DNA from: Coptis chinensis
Lineage: Eukaryota > Streptophyta > Magnoliopsida > Ranunculales > Ranunculaceae
Direction: 5' to 3'
DNA length: 64,000 nt
Assembly: GCA_015680905.1 (NCBI GenBank)
Contig: CM027382.1
Span: 24,649,501 to 24,713,500 of the forward strand
In this document: positions 46,465 through 57,408 of the stretch, piece by piece
How the letters are laid out: each line of letters begins with the position of its first letter
Position numbering within the stretch: position 1 is the first letter of the stretch
Notes under the pieces: model-generated
Seen by the model: only the letters and a program-made list of their open reading frames with translations
Told to the model about the DNA's origin: nothing
Databases searched by the model: none
Position numbers and translations under genes: made by a program

Positions 46465-47422
46465 AAATACGTACAGCTTGATCCAAATGGTCGTCACCCA
46501 GTTATCATTTCTTCACAATTAACTGACGATCAGGAAGCTCGTTTAATTAATGTCATTCAACAACATCGTTCTGCTATTGGATGGTCCCTCGCTGACATTA
46601 AAGGCATTGCACCTACTGTGTGCACCCATCGTATACACCTTGAAGAAAATGCTAAGACGTCGCGTGAACCGCAGCGTCGACTAAACCCTACCATGAAAGA
46701 TGTAGTGCGTAATGACGAAGTTTTAAAATTACTCGATCGCGGTATTATTTACCCTATCTCTGATAGTGTTTGGGTGAGTCCAATGCACATTGTTCCCAAG
46801 AAATCTGGCATTACAGTTGTGAAAAATGATAAAGATGAATGCATTTCCGCTCGTATTCCAGTGAAATGGCGAATATGCATTGACTATCGCGAAACTTAAT
46901 GCCGCCACTTTCGTAGGGATCACTTTCTACTCCCATTCATCGATCGGATGCTCGAACGTTTAGCCCGTCATGCATATTACTTGTTTTTTGATGATGGTTA
47001 TTCAGGTTATTTTCAGATAGTCATAGACCTGCGATCAAGACAAGACCACGCTCACTGTCCCATTGGTACATTTGCATATAAACGAATGCCTTTCGGCCTT
47101 TGCAATGCACTGGTACTTTCCAACGCGCATGCTTCACATTTTTAGTGATATGGTTGAACGCGTTTTATGGAAGTGTTCATGGGCGACTTCTCCATATATG
47201 GAGATTCTTTTCGATAGTTGTCTATCAAATCTTGAAAAAGTCTTTACACGTGAAGAGAAAAACCTTGTTCTTAATTGGGAAAAATGTCATTTCATGGTTA
47301 CAAAAGGAATAGTTTTAGGACATATCGTTTCAAAGGATGGAATCGAAGTCGACAAAGCTAAGATAGAAAAAATTGCTTCACTTCCTATACCAAAATCAGT
47401 TCGAGACATTCGCGCATTTTAG
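46465..47422 (+). pseudogene. Athila-like reverse transcriptase with altered active-site motif
   Basis: After the stop the frame continues with GRHPVIISSQLTDDQEARLI, SLADIKGIAPTVCTHRIHLE, SVWVSPMHIVPKKSG and WRICIDYRET, then a stop at 46897. Next come FLLPFIDRMLERLARHAYYL, FDDGYSGYFQI and FAYKRMPFGLCNA, then a frameshift near 47110. The catalytic F-M-D-D motif appears as F-M-G-D at 47176-47187 (TTC ATG GGC GAC). The end reads VLGHIVSKDGIEVDKAKIE. Non-functional by frame and by motif. Confidence 0.88.
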
Positions 47423-47950
47423 GACACGCAGTTTCTATAGGAGATTTATTCAAGATTTCTCAAAGGTTGCTTTCGACCTTTAACCAATCTCCCCGCTTAA
47501 AGATGCCGCTTTTTATTTCGGTTTCAATTGCAAACAAGCCTTTGAAATTTTAAAACCGCATTAACTACCGCTCCCATAATTCAACCACCGATTGGTCTAA
47601 ACCTTTTAATTAATGTGTGACGCGAAATAATATGCTATTGAGTCATCTTAGGGCAACGCCGAAGATAAGCCGTTGTCATTTACTATGCAAGTAAAACCCT
47701 TCATGAAGCTCAACGTAACTATACCACCACTGAGAAAGAGTTTCTCGCCATTGTATATGCTTTGGATAAGTTTCGTCCTTACCTAGTGGGTTCTCCAACT
47801 ATTGTCTACATCGACCATGCGGCGCCGTTATATATTAGCGAAAAAGATGCAAAACAAAGGTTGATCCGATGGATTCTCCTTTTGCAAGAGTTTACTCTAG
47901 AAATTAGAGATAAAAAAGGTTGCGAAAATGTGGTTGCAGACCATTTATGA
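47423..47950 (+). pseudogene. Athila-like RNase H region
   Basis: Degenerate at first. Then [40 protein letters not shown] and [15 protein letters not shown], ending at a TGA at 47948-47950. These are the conserved blocks of the RNase H domain that follows gypsy RT. Confidence 0.8.
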
Positions 47951-48122
47951 CGACTTGTCAGTGATGTTGATACTAATACCGAACCTATCTGTGATTCCTT
48001 TCCAGATGAACACTTGTACTATATTTTTTCGTCCCCTTGGTACGGTGACATAGTAAATTACTTAGTTACCGAAGAAGTCCCTTCATCTTGGTCTCGTTGA
48101 CCGGAAAAAGTTCTTCTCCACT

Positions 48123-49328
48123 GTGAAATTTTATTTCTGGGATGATCCCTACCTCTTCAAGTATTGTTCCGACCAACTAATCCGTCGTTGCATCCCTGAT
48201 TGGGAACACAATGATGTGTTATCCTTCTGTCATGAACAATCTTGTGGTGGTCATTTTAGTGGTAAGAAAACTGCGGCCAAGGTCCTACAATATGAATTCT
48301 ATTGGCCAACTCTGTTTAGAGATGCACATGAGCATTGCAAAGCATGCAATCGCTGCCAACAGCTAGGACGCATTACTCAACGAAATATGATGCCCTTAAA
48401 TCCCATTTTAATTGTGGAAATCTTTGATGTATGGGGCATCGACTTCATGGGTCCATTTCCAAATTTACATGGCTTCCTATACATTCTAGTAGCAGTTGAC
48501 TATGTATCAAAATGGATTGAGGCATTGGCATGTCGTGCTAACGATCATAAAACAGTCGTTTTGTTCGTAAAAGAAAATATTTTCTCTCGATTTGGTGTTC
48601 CAAAAGCTATAATTAGTGATGGGGGAAATCATTTCTGGAATAAAATTTTTGAATCATTAGTAAAGAAATATGGAGTCACGCACAAAGTGGCAACTCCGTA
48701 TTATCCTCAAACCAGTGGTCAAGTAGAAGTCTCTAATAGAGAGATCAAATCCATTTTGGAAAAAATTGTCAATCCATCTAGAAAAGATTGGTCTCTACGA
48801 TTATCTGATGCCTTGTGGGCATACAGAACAGCTTTTAAGACACCTATAGGGATGTCTCCTTATCGCCTCGTTTTTGGAAAATCTTGTCATCTACCGGTTG
48901 AACTTGAGCACCGTGCTCTATGGGCCATCAAAAGCCTCAATTATAATACTAATGCAGCAGGCGCGAAGAGAAAATTGCAGTTAAATGAGCTTGAGGAAAT
49001 TCGAAGTGATGCCTATGATCTCTCAAAATCCTATAAAGCCAACATGAAAAGAGTGCATGACAAACACATATTGAGAAAAGAATTCAAAGTGGGTAAAAAA
49101 GTTTTGTTGTACAAATCAAGATTACACATTTTTCCAGGAAAATTAAAGACTCGATGGTCTGGTCCTTTCACCGTCTCTGCTGTCACCCCTTATGGGGCTA
49201 TTTCTTTGAAAAACGTAAATGATGACAGCGAATTTCAAGTAAATGGCCAACGCCTTAAACATTATCATGAGTTGCGCTCTCCAGATGTCGAAGAGACTCT
49301 TCTTAATGATCCAGTTTACATAGACTAA
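48123..49328 (+). pseudogene. Athila-like integrase, open over about 400 codons
   Basis: Domain of a decayed pol polyprotein, still open. The zinc-binding part has H.....[15 protein letters not shown] and [12 protein letters not shown]. The core shows [34 protein letters not shown] and [16 protein letters not shown], so the D-D-E residues are in place. C-terminal blocks: [39 protein letters not shown] and [15 protein letters not shown]. The frame has no ATG at its left border and simply opens after a stop; it was translated as part of pol. The stop is at 49326-49328. Confidence 0.9.
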
Positions 49329-50320
49329 TAGATTCGATGGTGTACTTCTTTCCATGTGTTTAAACAGAGAAAGTACGCCATTTGGGTAGCCGGGACCTCT
49401 TCTATTTTCTTTTCTAAACATCCCTAGAGTGTGTGGTTGCAAGCGCCGGAACCATAGTCCACAAAAACTCTACTTCAGAACTGAGTATAAATGTCTTCTG
49501 ATAATCGAGCGAACGTGCCTCCTGGAAAACAATGGGTACCAAAAATTTCAACTCCTTCTATCTCCTCCCTTTTCTATTCTCTTCCTCGCGAACTCCAACT
49601 CATCATTTGGTCCAAATCTCACCCATCTCGAATAGGTAATGGTCGTAGTACTTTTGCTCGAAAGCTACGGGCGAAAAGGATGGGGTGGTGTATGAACCGT
49701 CAAACTTCTCGTCTGTGTCTTGATCTTCTATCCCAGATGAGCGGTATAAGGTATATTATTTTCTGACACCAGCTCAGCAGGATAAACTTCGTCATCGTTC
49801 CATTGTTCCCACAGGTTGGGATTCGTCTTGAGGATCTGACGTTAAAAGACTCACATTCGTTTTGAGGATCTGACGTTAAAAGACTCAACATGTATATACT
49901 CGTTTTTCCCTTAGCACCAAGCATGGTGCCCAAAGAGAGTCATGATATGCAACATCGGACATTTCCTAGTTCGTGCGGGCAATGGATTCCACCAGGCCAA
50001 CCCCGATCGGTTTTCTATGTGACTGTATCAAGGGGCGGTTTGAGGCTATACCATATGTACTAAGGGTAATATTATTACTAGATCATTGCCGATTGGTCAG
50101 GGATGGTACCGTCCTGAACCCTAGGACCCCATAACATAAAGGTTAAGCCACAGTCTGGCAGGATTGGGTTCGCCCCAGAGCCGACATGAAAGTTGCCTGA
50201 GTTAAGCTGTTGTGATGTGTTGTTTTATTTGAACTTCCGGTGTTGTTGACACGTTTCTTTCGTCTTGTACATTTGTATATAAAAGTGTAAATAAATAAAA
50301 TCCAAAAAAAAAAAAAAAAA
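49329..50320 (+). other. 3' non-coding part of the Athila-like element
   Basis: No conserved protein. A 34-bp direct duplication lies at 49821-49854 and 49855-49888 (ATTCGTCTTGAGGATCTGAC...). The stretch ends in an A-rich run at 50305-50320 after TAAATAAATAAAATCC. No LTR follows. Confidence 0.6.
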
Positions 50321-50759
50321 AATTGAGTTTGAATGTGATTATGTCATATTCCAGTGAATGGAATTTTTAATGCCGATCGTTTTGATATATCATTGGTTCA
50401 ATTTGGAGTTAAAACGAATCAAAATTCCAAGTTTGAAATTTCGGAACAATTCAAGACATAAGGGGAATTTCTGGAATTCATTTGGGCTTCGGCAAAAAAT
50501 TGGACCTAACCCAAAATCACTGACTCGGCTACAAAAACCCACACGCGGGGAACCCACACATCCAACCCTCTCATTTCTTCCCCCTAAGAATCCGGATCTT
50601 GGTCTCCCCTACACTCCCCTCGCGCACGCGACTCTACAGCAGTGAATTCAACCCGTGCACGCGGGCCAAACTCCACCAAATTGAAAATCCTTCCTCCAGC
50701 ACCATCTCCTCCACCAATCCTAGCTATTTCAACCCTCAAAATATCATCTACACTGCGCT

Positions 50760-51640
50760 ATGGCAGCACGAAGGAGAATCATAGTTGAGAGGAATTTCGA
50801 AAACCTCTACAATTTCGGGATGTTTCACCCATTTTTCGATGAGGAAATTGCTAGTAGAGAGTGAGAATATCTATTGCATCGAATTCCAGCTCAGTACTCC
50901 GAAGATTTAGTGTTGAAATTTTACAACAATGGAGGTTTCCAGGGTGATGAATTTTGGATTACGGCGGATGGGTTGGAACGTGAACTCACGCTGGAGTTAA
51001 TATCGAATACATCACAGATTCCGATAAACTCTGATAGTCCGACCCTATTATTGTCAGAGTATCCGACTACGAGGGATTTGATGTTTGACACGCTTCTCGA
51101 GGGAGAGTACAATGATGGCTCAAACTGCGTGTACCAAGACTTTCGCTCGGGCGAAACCAACTAGCCGTCCACTCAATGGTCAAGGGCTTGCAACGTCCAT
51201 TGAACTTCAAAGACGCGTCGACGTGAACAAGACATTCTTGCACTGCGGTGGATCCTCCAGAGAAGAAGCTCAGATGGTCCATTTTCTGGGCCATATTCTT
51301 CGACAGCGTCAAATAGGTCAGCTCCTCTTGCTGTACTTGTTACTCAGCTTATGCTTAATTTAGGGTTCCAGTCCACTACTCCTTTCATTCCAACAAGGTC
51401 TTTCGAGAATTTCGGAATTTTTGAGACTTGTGTTCTGGACCACCGGGACCCAAAGAGCTAGAGATGACATTGAGTGTGATAACGTACCTCGATCCTCCTC
51501 CCCTTCACCCAGCCGACATTTGTTTTAATGAGGCTACCATGCACCAAATCAACACTCCCATGGAAGCCTTGAGACACATGAACACTAGTATGCGCGGATG
51601 TTTCTTCGTCGGAAGAGATGATTACTTCCCAAAATGACTT
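50760..51640 (+). pseudogene. Athila ORF1-like module, copy 1 (broken)
   Basis: ATG at 50760 gives MAARRRIIVERNFENLYNFG and MFHPFFDEEIASRE, then TGA at 50862-50864. The same frame continues YLLHRIPAQYSEDLVLKFYN and ELISNTSQIPINSDSP to 51164. The later part lies in other frames (LQRRVDVNKTFLHCGGSS; GHILRQRQIGQLLLLYLL; DPPPLHPADICFNEATMHQI). The text resembles the extra frame of Athila elements that the literature calls ORF1 or env-like. Function unknown. It is homologous to copy 2 at 52966. Confidence 0.65.
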
Positions 51641-52178
51641 CCAAAGAAGAAATGCTAAAATCGCCAAGGCCGTTTCCAGAGAATGATGTTGGCAAATCAG
51701 CTACAATTCCAAGATCATTTGCTACTCTGATCCATAGGCCACATTCCGCACCGATTCGGCTTCGGCCGAAGTTCATCAAATTGGCCCGGCGGCGGCGTAA
51801 ACCCGGTTCATCTTCGCTAACCCGCAGGATTCCCGATGGAGTGCTTTATTTCCCTTATGCATTGCATTTTTAGTTTTCTTGTGATAAAAATATTATATAT
51901 CGGTTGATTTCTCATAATTTTGTATCTCCAGACGGTTTGAATGAGAAATTATTTAAGTTATGCAATTATTGTAATTCCTACTATATTAGTTGTCCCTTGA
52001 TGAATTGGGTATACTCTCAAAGCCCAACGGTCAGAACCAAATGGACTGATTCCAACAGTCAGATGCCCAACGGTCAGAAATCAAGTTATAAATACAACTC
52101 TCCTTTTCCACTTTCACTCATTCCCTTCTCTCCCTCTTCACAAATTCTTTTTCACATATTCTCAATTTCTTGAACATA
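51641..52178 (+). other. Spacer between ORF1-like modules with TATA-like box
   Basis: Mostly non-coding. TATAAATA at 52087-52094 lies 85-92 bp before the ATG of a small frame and is followed by a C/T-rich stretch, an arrangement like a plant core promoter. This is inference from motif and spacing only. Confidence 0.45.
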
Positions 52179-52298
52179 ATGAATCAAATAGAGCGATGGG
52201 AAAAAGAGCAACGCGAATGGGCTATCACAATATTCGTGATAACAGTGTTTATCATTATTCTCCTGTCACTCATGCATAACATGATCCAGAACATCTAG
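52179..52298 (+). CDS. Small 39-residue transmembrane frame
   Basis: The ATG at 52179 opens MNQIERWEKEQREW followed by AITIFVITVFIIILLSLM, one strong hydrophobic segment, then HNMIQNI and TAG. It lies 85 bp after a TATAAATA box and a pyrimidine-rich leader. No family is recognised. A charged N-terminus plus one membrane segment is compatible with a small membrane protein, but a frame this short can occur by chance. Sits between two ORF1-like modules. Confidence 0.35.
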   Translation: MNQIERWEKEQREWAITIFVITVFIIILLSLMHNMIQNI

Positions 52299-52446
52299 AT
52301 CTATGTAACCATCTCTTTTTCTGATTTTCATTTTGTATATTAGTATGGTGTGTTAAATAATTCTCACACATTTGTACGGGTTACGTATTAAATGGAGAAG
52401 TTCCGTATTAAATATTTGTGTATATTAGTTGTCTTTTCCTCTCTAA

Positions 52447-52520
52447 AAATAAATAAATAATAATAATAAAATAAAATAAAATAAAATAAAATAATAATAA
52501 TAATAATAATAATAATAATC
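52447..52520 (+). repeat. AAT / AAAAT simple repeat
   Basis: Mixed run of AAT, AAATA and AAAAT units about 75 bp long between the modules. Confidence 0.9.
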
Positions 52521-52965
52521 ATCATAAAATAAATAAGTAAATAAATAAACAAACCATAACAAAGAAAGGCCATCCAAAACTCACCAAAATAATTAATTGA
52601 TACATATGGTGTTTAGAGAAGATCGCGCACGCTACAAGGTACGTATAACACTTGTCACACATGCAGCTCGATTATTCTATTACTGAGTTATGATCATCAT
52701 TTCTGAAATTACGTGTAAGTCTAACTACCCTGTGAAACTTTCCTCCGTATTTTCTAACATTGAACCATCTCATTAATTGTATTAGGATATCTGACATGAC
52801 AAGACTTACTGTGGATCCCCTATGATGCTGTTCATAATCACATGGGTCATTAACTACACTTGGAATCCAGATTGGTACAGACTCATAGATTGGCTATAAA
52901 TCTCTTCTTTTTCAGCCATTCTTATTCAAACAATTTTCACCATCCTTCCCTTAGTAATACTACCA
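52521..52965 (+). promoter_or_regulatory. Upstream region of module copy 2 with TATA-like box
   Basis: CTATAAATC (TATA core at 52895-52901) lies about 70 bp before the ATG at 52966, with a pyrimidine-rich stretch between them. The rest of the interval shows nothing recognised. Confidence 0.4.
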
Positions 52966-53738
52966 ATGGATCAACCAAGAAAAATAACGGCAGAGAAAGA
53001 CTACCTGAAAACTTTTGAAGATGGCCGGTTTTCTCCTTATTTTGACACCGAAATCATACGTCGCGGATGGGCGCTCTTCTATATCATTCAAGAAATGGTT
53101 ATTCCCGAGAATTGGTTTTGATGTTCTACCAATTTAGCGGATCTGAAAATGGAAAATTCTACTTCAATGCCTATGGACAACGTTCAGAATTGACTAAGGA
53201 AATGATCTCCAACATACTTCAAATCCCAGTGAATACCCAGGGGTCCCTTTTTCAAGAGTCATCATTTGATTCCGCCAAAACTTTACTACGAGCTACCGTA
53301 TCTCATGACGAAGTCGAAAATACACATCACATTGTTCTTCAACGCTCTTTGAAACAGAATCAACGTGTTGTGCTCCACTGGTTGGGACACAATGTGGTAG
53401 GTACATCACACCAATCAGAAGTCACAAAGCCTCAACTTCACCTACTTTGGATTTTGCAGACTCAAAGAGACGACTTTTGTCTAATCCAACACCTCTGGAA
53501 CGTAATCACCAAGAAAACAAGAAAGTCAGCACCCCTACCCACTTTAGTAATGCAGATTATGATACGTTGGGGTTATCCAGTAATTTCTCCAGAGACACCC
53601 CTTCAAAGAGCACAAATAAAAGTACTCCAAACAGATTACTCCGTTGGTTTTGGACTCGATACTCTCGATAGGAACGAATCGACCCAAGCTCAAATTATGA
53701 CCATTTATTTGATGAAATGCCATGCTGAACATTATTAA
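52966..53738 (+). pseudogene. Athila ORF1-like module, copy 2
   Basis: ATG at 52966 gives MDQPRKITAEKDYLKTFEDG and RFSPYFDTEIIRRGWAL. A frameshift near 53070 leads into YHSRNGYSRELVLMFYQFSG, SELTKEMISNILQIPVNTQG and an open frame to TAA at 53736-53738. The blocks align with copy 1 (FHPFFDEEI / FSPYFDTEI; YSEDLVLKFY / YSRELVLMFY; LISNTSQIPIN / MISNILQIPVN). About 190 residues after the shift remain open. Function unknown; the family is found in Athila-type retroelements. Confidence 0.65.
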
Positions 53739-54278
53739 TCCCATGGAAGGCATTAAACTTCTTCATCATGGTTTGAGGGAACTACACGCTTCGTCGAATA
53801 TCATCATCACAACTCTTCAGGATTTCCAAGATCGTCAAGCAATGCATGATGTTGAACAGGAGGAGATCTTGGAAAATCATTCTCGATCCTTGCAAAATCA
53901 CGCTCTCTTAATGGAAAATCAAATCAGACTCTCTCGCCCAAGGGGACATTCAGGATGCAACTTGGCTAACAAATGGCGGACCTAAAAATCACGGTGCACG
54001 ATATCGTCTCCAAGATCAACAACATAACAATCCATAATTTTCTACTATTACTAAGTCCATAAATAAATACTCATATATGTTATTACATTTTTAGTCAGAT
54101 TATGAATTTTGTCTTACTTTTGTGTCTTCTTTTGTATGAAATGCTTAATAGGATTGTCATCATTTGCGTTGTGACTAATATAATTTAACATGTGCTTACA
54201 GGAGGGTCTATTCTCTTACATACTCATTTATCCATCCAGTTTGCCTTTGTCGTTACCTATTTCTTTACTTCATCCACT
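53739..54278 (+). other. Spacer after module copy 2
   Basis: A frame at 53722-53985 (MEGIKLLHHGLRELHASSNI; VEQEEILENHSRSLQNHALL) looks coiled-coil-like and may be the C-terminal end of module 2 in a shifted frame. Then AT-rich non-coding sequence follows to 54278. Confidence 0.45.
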
Positions 54279-54700
54279 ATGACGTCTTCATCAATTGCAT
54301 CTTCATCAAACATGGTACCTCTCAAACTCATTCCTGAGCAATCCTTTCAGTCTATGATGGATTCCAATACCTATGGCCACACTACCAAAAATTTGATTTT
54401 TCCCAACAGTCGAGCAAGAGCTTCCTCGATACTCATCAATTGTCGTTACCTAGCAACGGCTTAAGACTGCAAGTACTAGTAAATGACCGTCACAAATTTT
54501 TCGAGTTCGTCATATTTTATAATTGCAACTCTTTGACACTCATTTTTTGTTGGGAAATGTGTCACATCATAGATGTCGGTAAGAAAAACCGTCGCATTGT
54601 TATCCTCGATAGTTTTTTTAAATTTGCTCGATGTAATTTAGCCGTTGGAAATAGTAATTGTTCCAAATTGTTGCAGAAACTATCACAAAATCTTCTATTA
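54279..54700 (+). pseudogene. Possible third ORF1-like module fragment
   Basis: ATG at 54279: MTSSSIASSSNMVPLKLIPE, ending at 54464. In a shifted frame it continues SNGLRLQVLVNDRHKFFEFV and IFYNCN, faintly like the LV..FY.N block of copies 1 and 2. Weak similarity; offered as a possibility only. Confidence 0.3.
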
Positions 54701-55949
54701 TCATTGTTGATTTCTCTTAATTTCTTTTAACTGAAATTAAAACCTTTTACATTAATATTATTATTTTTTATTGTTTTTCGAATAGAAGAAGCATAATTGT
54801 AATAATTTTGAATATGGAATGAGGTTTAAGATGATATATATTGAGACTACATACAAATACAACTTTAGACTCTTTTAAATATATTCAGCCAAGTTTTTGT
54901 TCAAATTCCAATAGAACACCAATATTAATTTGTTCCATTCAAGAAACATTCATGATTCACTTATATATACTTATCGAATTAAACTTTAAAATTAGTGATA
55001 ATCATCTAGCTAGTTACAAACTTCGAGATAATTAAAATCAAGAAGTGATGATATTATTATTATTATTGTTAATTAATTATATGCAGTTAGGTACAGTTTA
55101 AAATTAAGTTTAATATTATAATCTAATTAATCAATAGGACGAAGCAATGTGAAGAGTTCAAACATCAACTATATATATAAAGTTTAAACTATATATATAT
55201 ATATCGGCAAATATATATTAACCTACAAGTTGTTAAAAGGCATGAGCATCACATCCCTCTTTAGTTACTCAAGTGTCATTTGTAATTAATTAAGGTTGTC
55301 GCCTCCAAGTGACGTCGAAGTTTAAAATCTTGTTTTTTTAGCGTCTCTCAATCCATTGGCGGGGAACTATAGGGTGTAGATAGTTATAATTTATACATTA
55401 GTGTGAAATTGGAGTATAATTTGAACCCCCGCCCCTGGCACACCCAGTTTGCTAGACATGTTTACACCCCCACCCACGGCCCCTACTAGTTTGTCTCACT
55501 GGTTTTGTAGTCACGTGGCTGGACCATGTCACTAATCTGTGTGTTTCTTTCTCATACTTACGCAGATAATATTTGGGGATGTACAAGAGAAATCGACAAT
55601 GGCCCTTCATTGTTGGATAGAAGCGGCGAGGATATTTTATTCAATGGCCGATTCATGAAAGTCATCTCAAGATGATCTTCCTTGTTTTCTTTTTGGATTC
55701 TATAAAGAGTAGTTACGGCTTCTCTTGTGAATTAGGCCCCATCACAATGTAACGTGTAATGTAATCTGCAATTCAGTAATCATACTTCGGTACATAGTTT
55801 TTTCTCGCCGTTCTTTCAATTTTATATAATTGACAACTTATCGAATAATCTCTTTTACCTTTAGTTGCATTTCACGGAAGGTTAATGTGGATTTGGCGAT
55901 AAAACCGTTGATTCCGTTGATATGGGGATATAATTGGTTTAGCTGGTCT
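54701..55949. other. Intergenic, nothing recognised
   Basis: AT-rich sequence with short TA runs near 55190. No gene or element supported. Confidence 0.5.
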
Positions 55950-56323
55950 CGCTACAAAATATGAGAAATTATTATTTTTTATTAGCAACCCATCAACAAC
56001 AGTTTATAACCGTTACAAACGAATTTTAATTTTTTTTTTTAAATTAACTAACAACTTTGCAACGGTTACAAACCGTTGGTAAAAAATTTAACAAATTACC
56101 AACGCTTAAAAAGCGTTTATGAAATAAAAAGCGTTGCAAAGTTTTTAAATATGTGTACGAAATAGTTATAATAAGCGTTGGAAAGTTCTGTTTGCAACGC
56201 TTTTTAAGCGTTGCAAATATTTCCAACACTTTACCGACGCCATATTTGCAACGCTTAAAAAGCGTTGCGAAAATTATTAGCAACGCTTTTTTGCCGTTGC
56301 AAATAGCCTGTTATGGTGTAGTG
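55950..56323. mobile_element. CACTA-type terminal region with palindromic subterminal repeats
   Basis: Read on the minus strand from 56323 the sequence starts CACTACACCATAACAGG, a canonical CACTA terminus. Toward the inside there are at least four palindromic or near-palindromic copies of GCAACGCTTTTTAAGCGTTGC, the type of subterminal repeat bound by CACTA accessory proteins. A weak opposite end may be CGCTACAAAATATGAG at 55950, which would make this a 374-bp miniature element. No 3-bp TSD was found, so the left limit is uncertain. Confidence 0.65.
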
Positions 56324-57400
56324 TTGACGCCACCAAAAGGTTTGTCAACGAAAATTGGTCTACTCTAAATCCATCGGTTTTGATTCAATCAGGGCCGACT
56401 CTGAGTTTTGGATGGCGTTTTGTTTTGTTTTTGAGAAATACCAAAAATATTCGGAAAAAGAATTGAAGAAGACGAGCGGAGTTTGTTTTTGTTTCGGGCC
56501 CAATTAGTTGGGCTGGGGAGAACATTTAATATTTTAAGCAAAAAAAACATAAAAGTGTTGGCTAGTGACTTAGTGGGCAGTGGTCATTCACTAACTAGGC
56601 CAAACTTTTAGTGTTTTGAACTTACGTGGACATTGACTTGCCATTTGTATGCATTATGTTTGCCAAATCATCAAATACGTATACATACTTCACAGTATAA
56701 ATATACGGTACCCATATTAGCAATATTTGAAATCTACGGTACCCTATTTTGCAAAAAAATAATAATATAGTGCCCATAATGTAAAATCTACTATAGTTCA
56801 AGTACCCATATCAATAATTTTTTCAATTCAAGAAATAGGAAGATAGGAGAAATTGAGATATGTACTAAAATGACAATATTGATTTTTGGAAGTGTGAGAG
56901 AGACAATGTTCTACTTCTCAAGGATTTTATTTGGTCTCAGAAACTATATGCGGTTTTAATTTAGTAATAACTATATAAAATAAACCGCTATATGTTAAAA
57001 ATGCGGAAATTAATCGAAATCAGATTGGATCGGATTTTGAAAACACATCCAATTCGATCTAATTATTTTTTTTGGAAAAATCGGATATCAGAATTTGGGA
57101 TATCGAACACAAATATTATGGCCAAATTCAGAAAAATATCGAATCGAATTCGAAAAATTGGATTTTCAAAAAAGAGACACCCCTAAGTTTGGGTAAACTA
57201 CCAATGAGTTTATGACAATTAATTGAAGTTTATTAAGAATGAAAAATTGTTAAAATGAAGAGGAACGGGATTAATAGTTAATGAAATTTTATCATAAAAG
57301 TCAATTTCGGGTTTAAGCCTCTTGCCATAAGATGTGATCTTACCGTTGAGATACGAAGCAACATACATCTCGATGTGAAATGACTGATGGCTTGTGAAGC
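56324..57400. other. Intergenic; possible single-ended hAT remnant
   Basis: Non-coding. At about 56985-57185 the sequence has the ATCGGAT/GGATAT words and the right end GACACCCCTA of the hAT type, but no matching left end or TSD was found. Confidence 0.4.
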
Positions 57401-57408
57401 CGCACATG

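Larger units (their letters stand above)
40630..50320 (+). mobile_element. Athila-like Ty3/gypsy element, gag-pol present, 3' LTR not found
   Basis: Layout: 5' LTR 40630-42088, PBS, long leader, gag, protease, RT, RNase H and integrase to 49328, then a non-coding 3' part. The lineage is indicated by the protease block LLDLGASVNLLP and the integrase C-terminal block [17 protein letters not shown], both usual for Athila-type elements, and by LTR length near 1.46 kb. Gag, protease and RT are split by stops and frameshifts; integrase is open over 400 residues. No copy of the LTR occurs to the right within the window, so the 3' limit is unknown. Confidence 0.8.

Noticed and set aside
56985..57185. 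Possible fifth hAT element with ATCGGAT words and a CACCCCTA end
   Set aside because: Only one end is visible and no 8-bp flanking duplication could be found.
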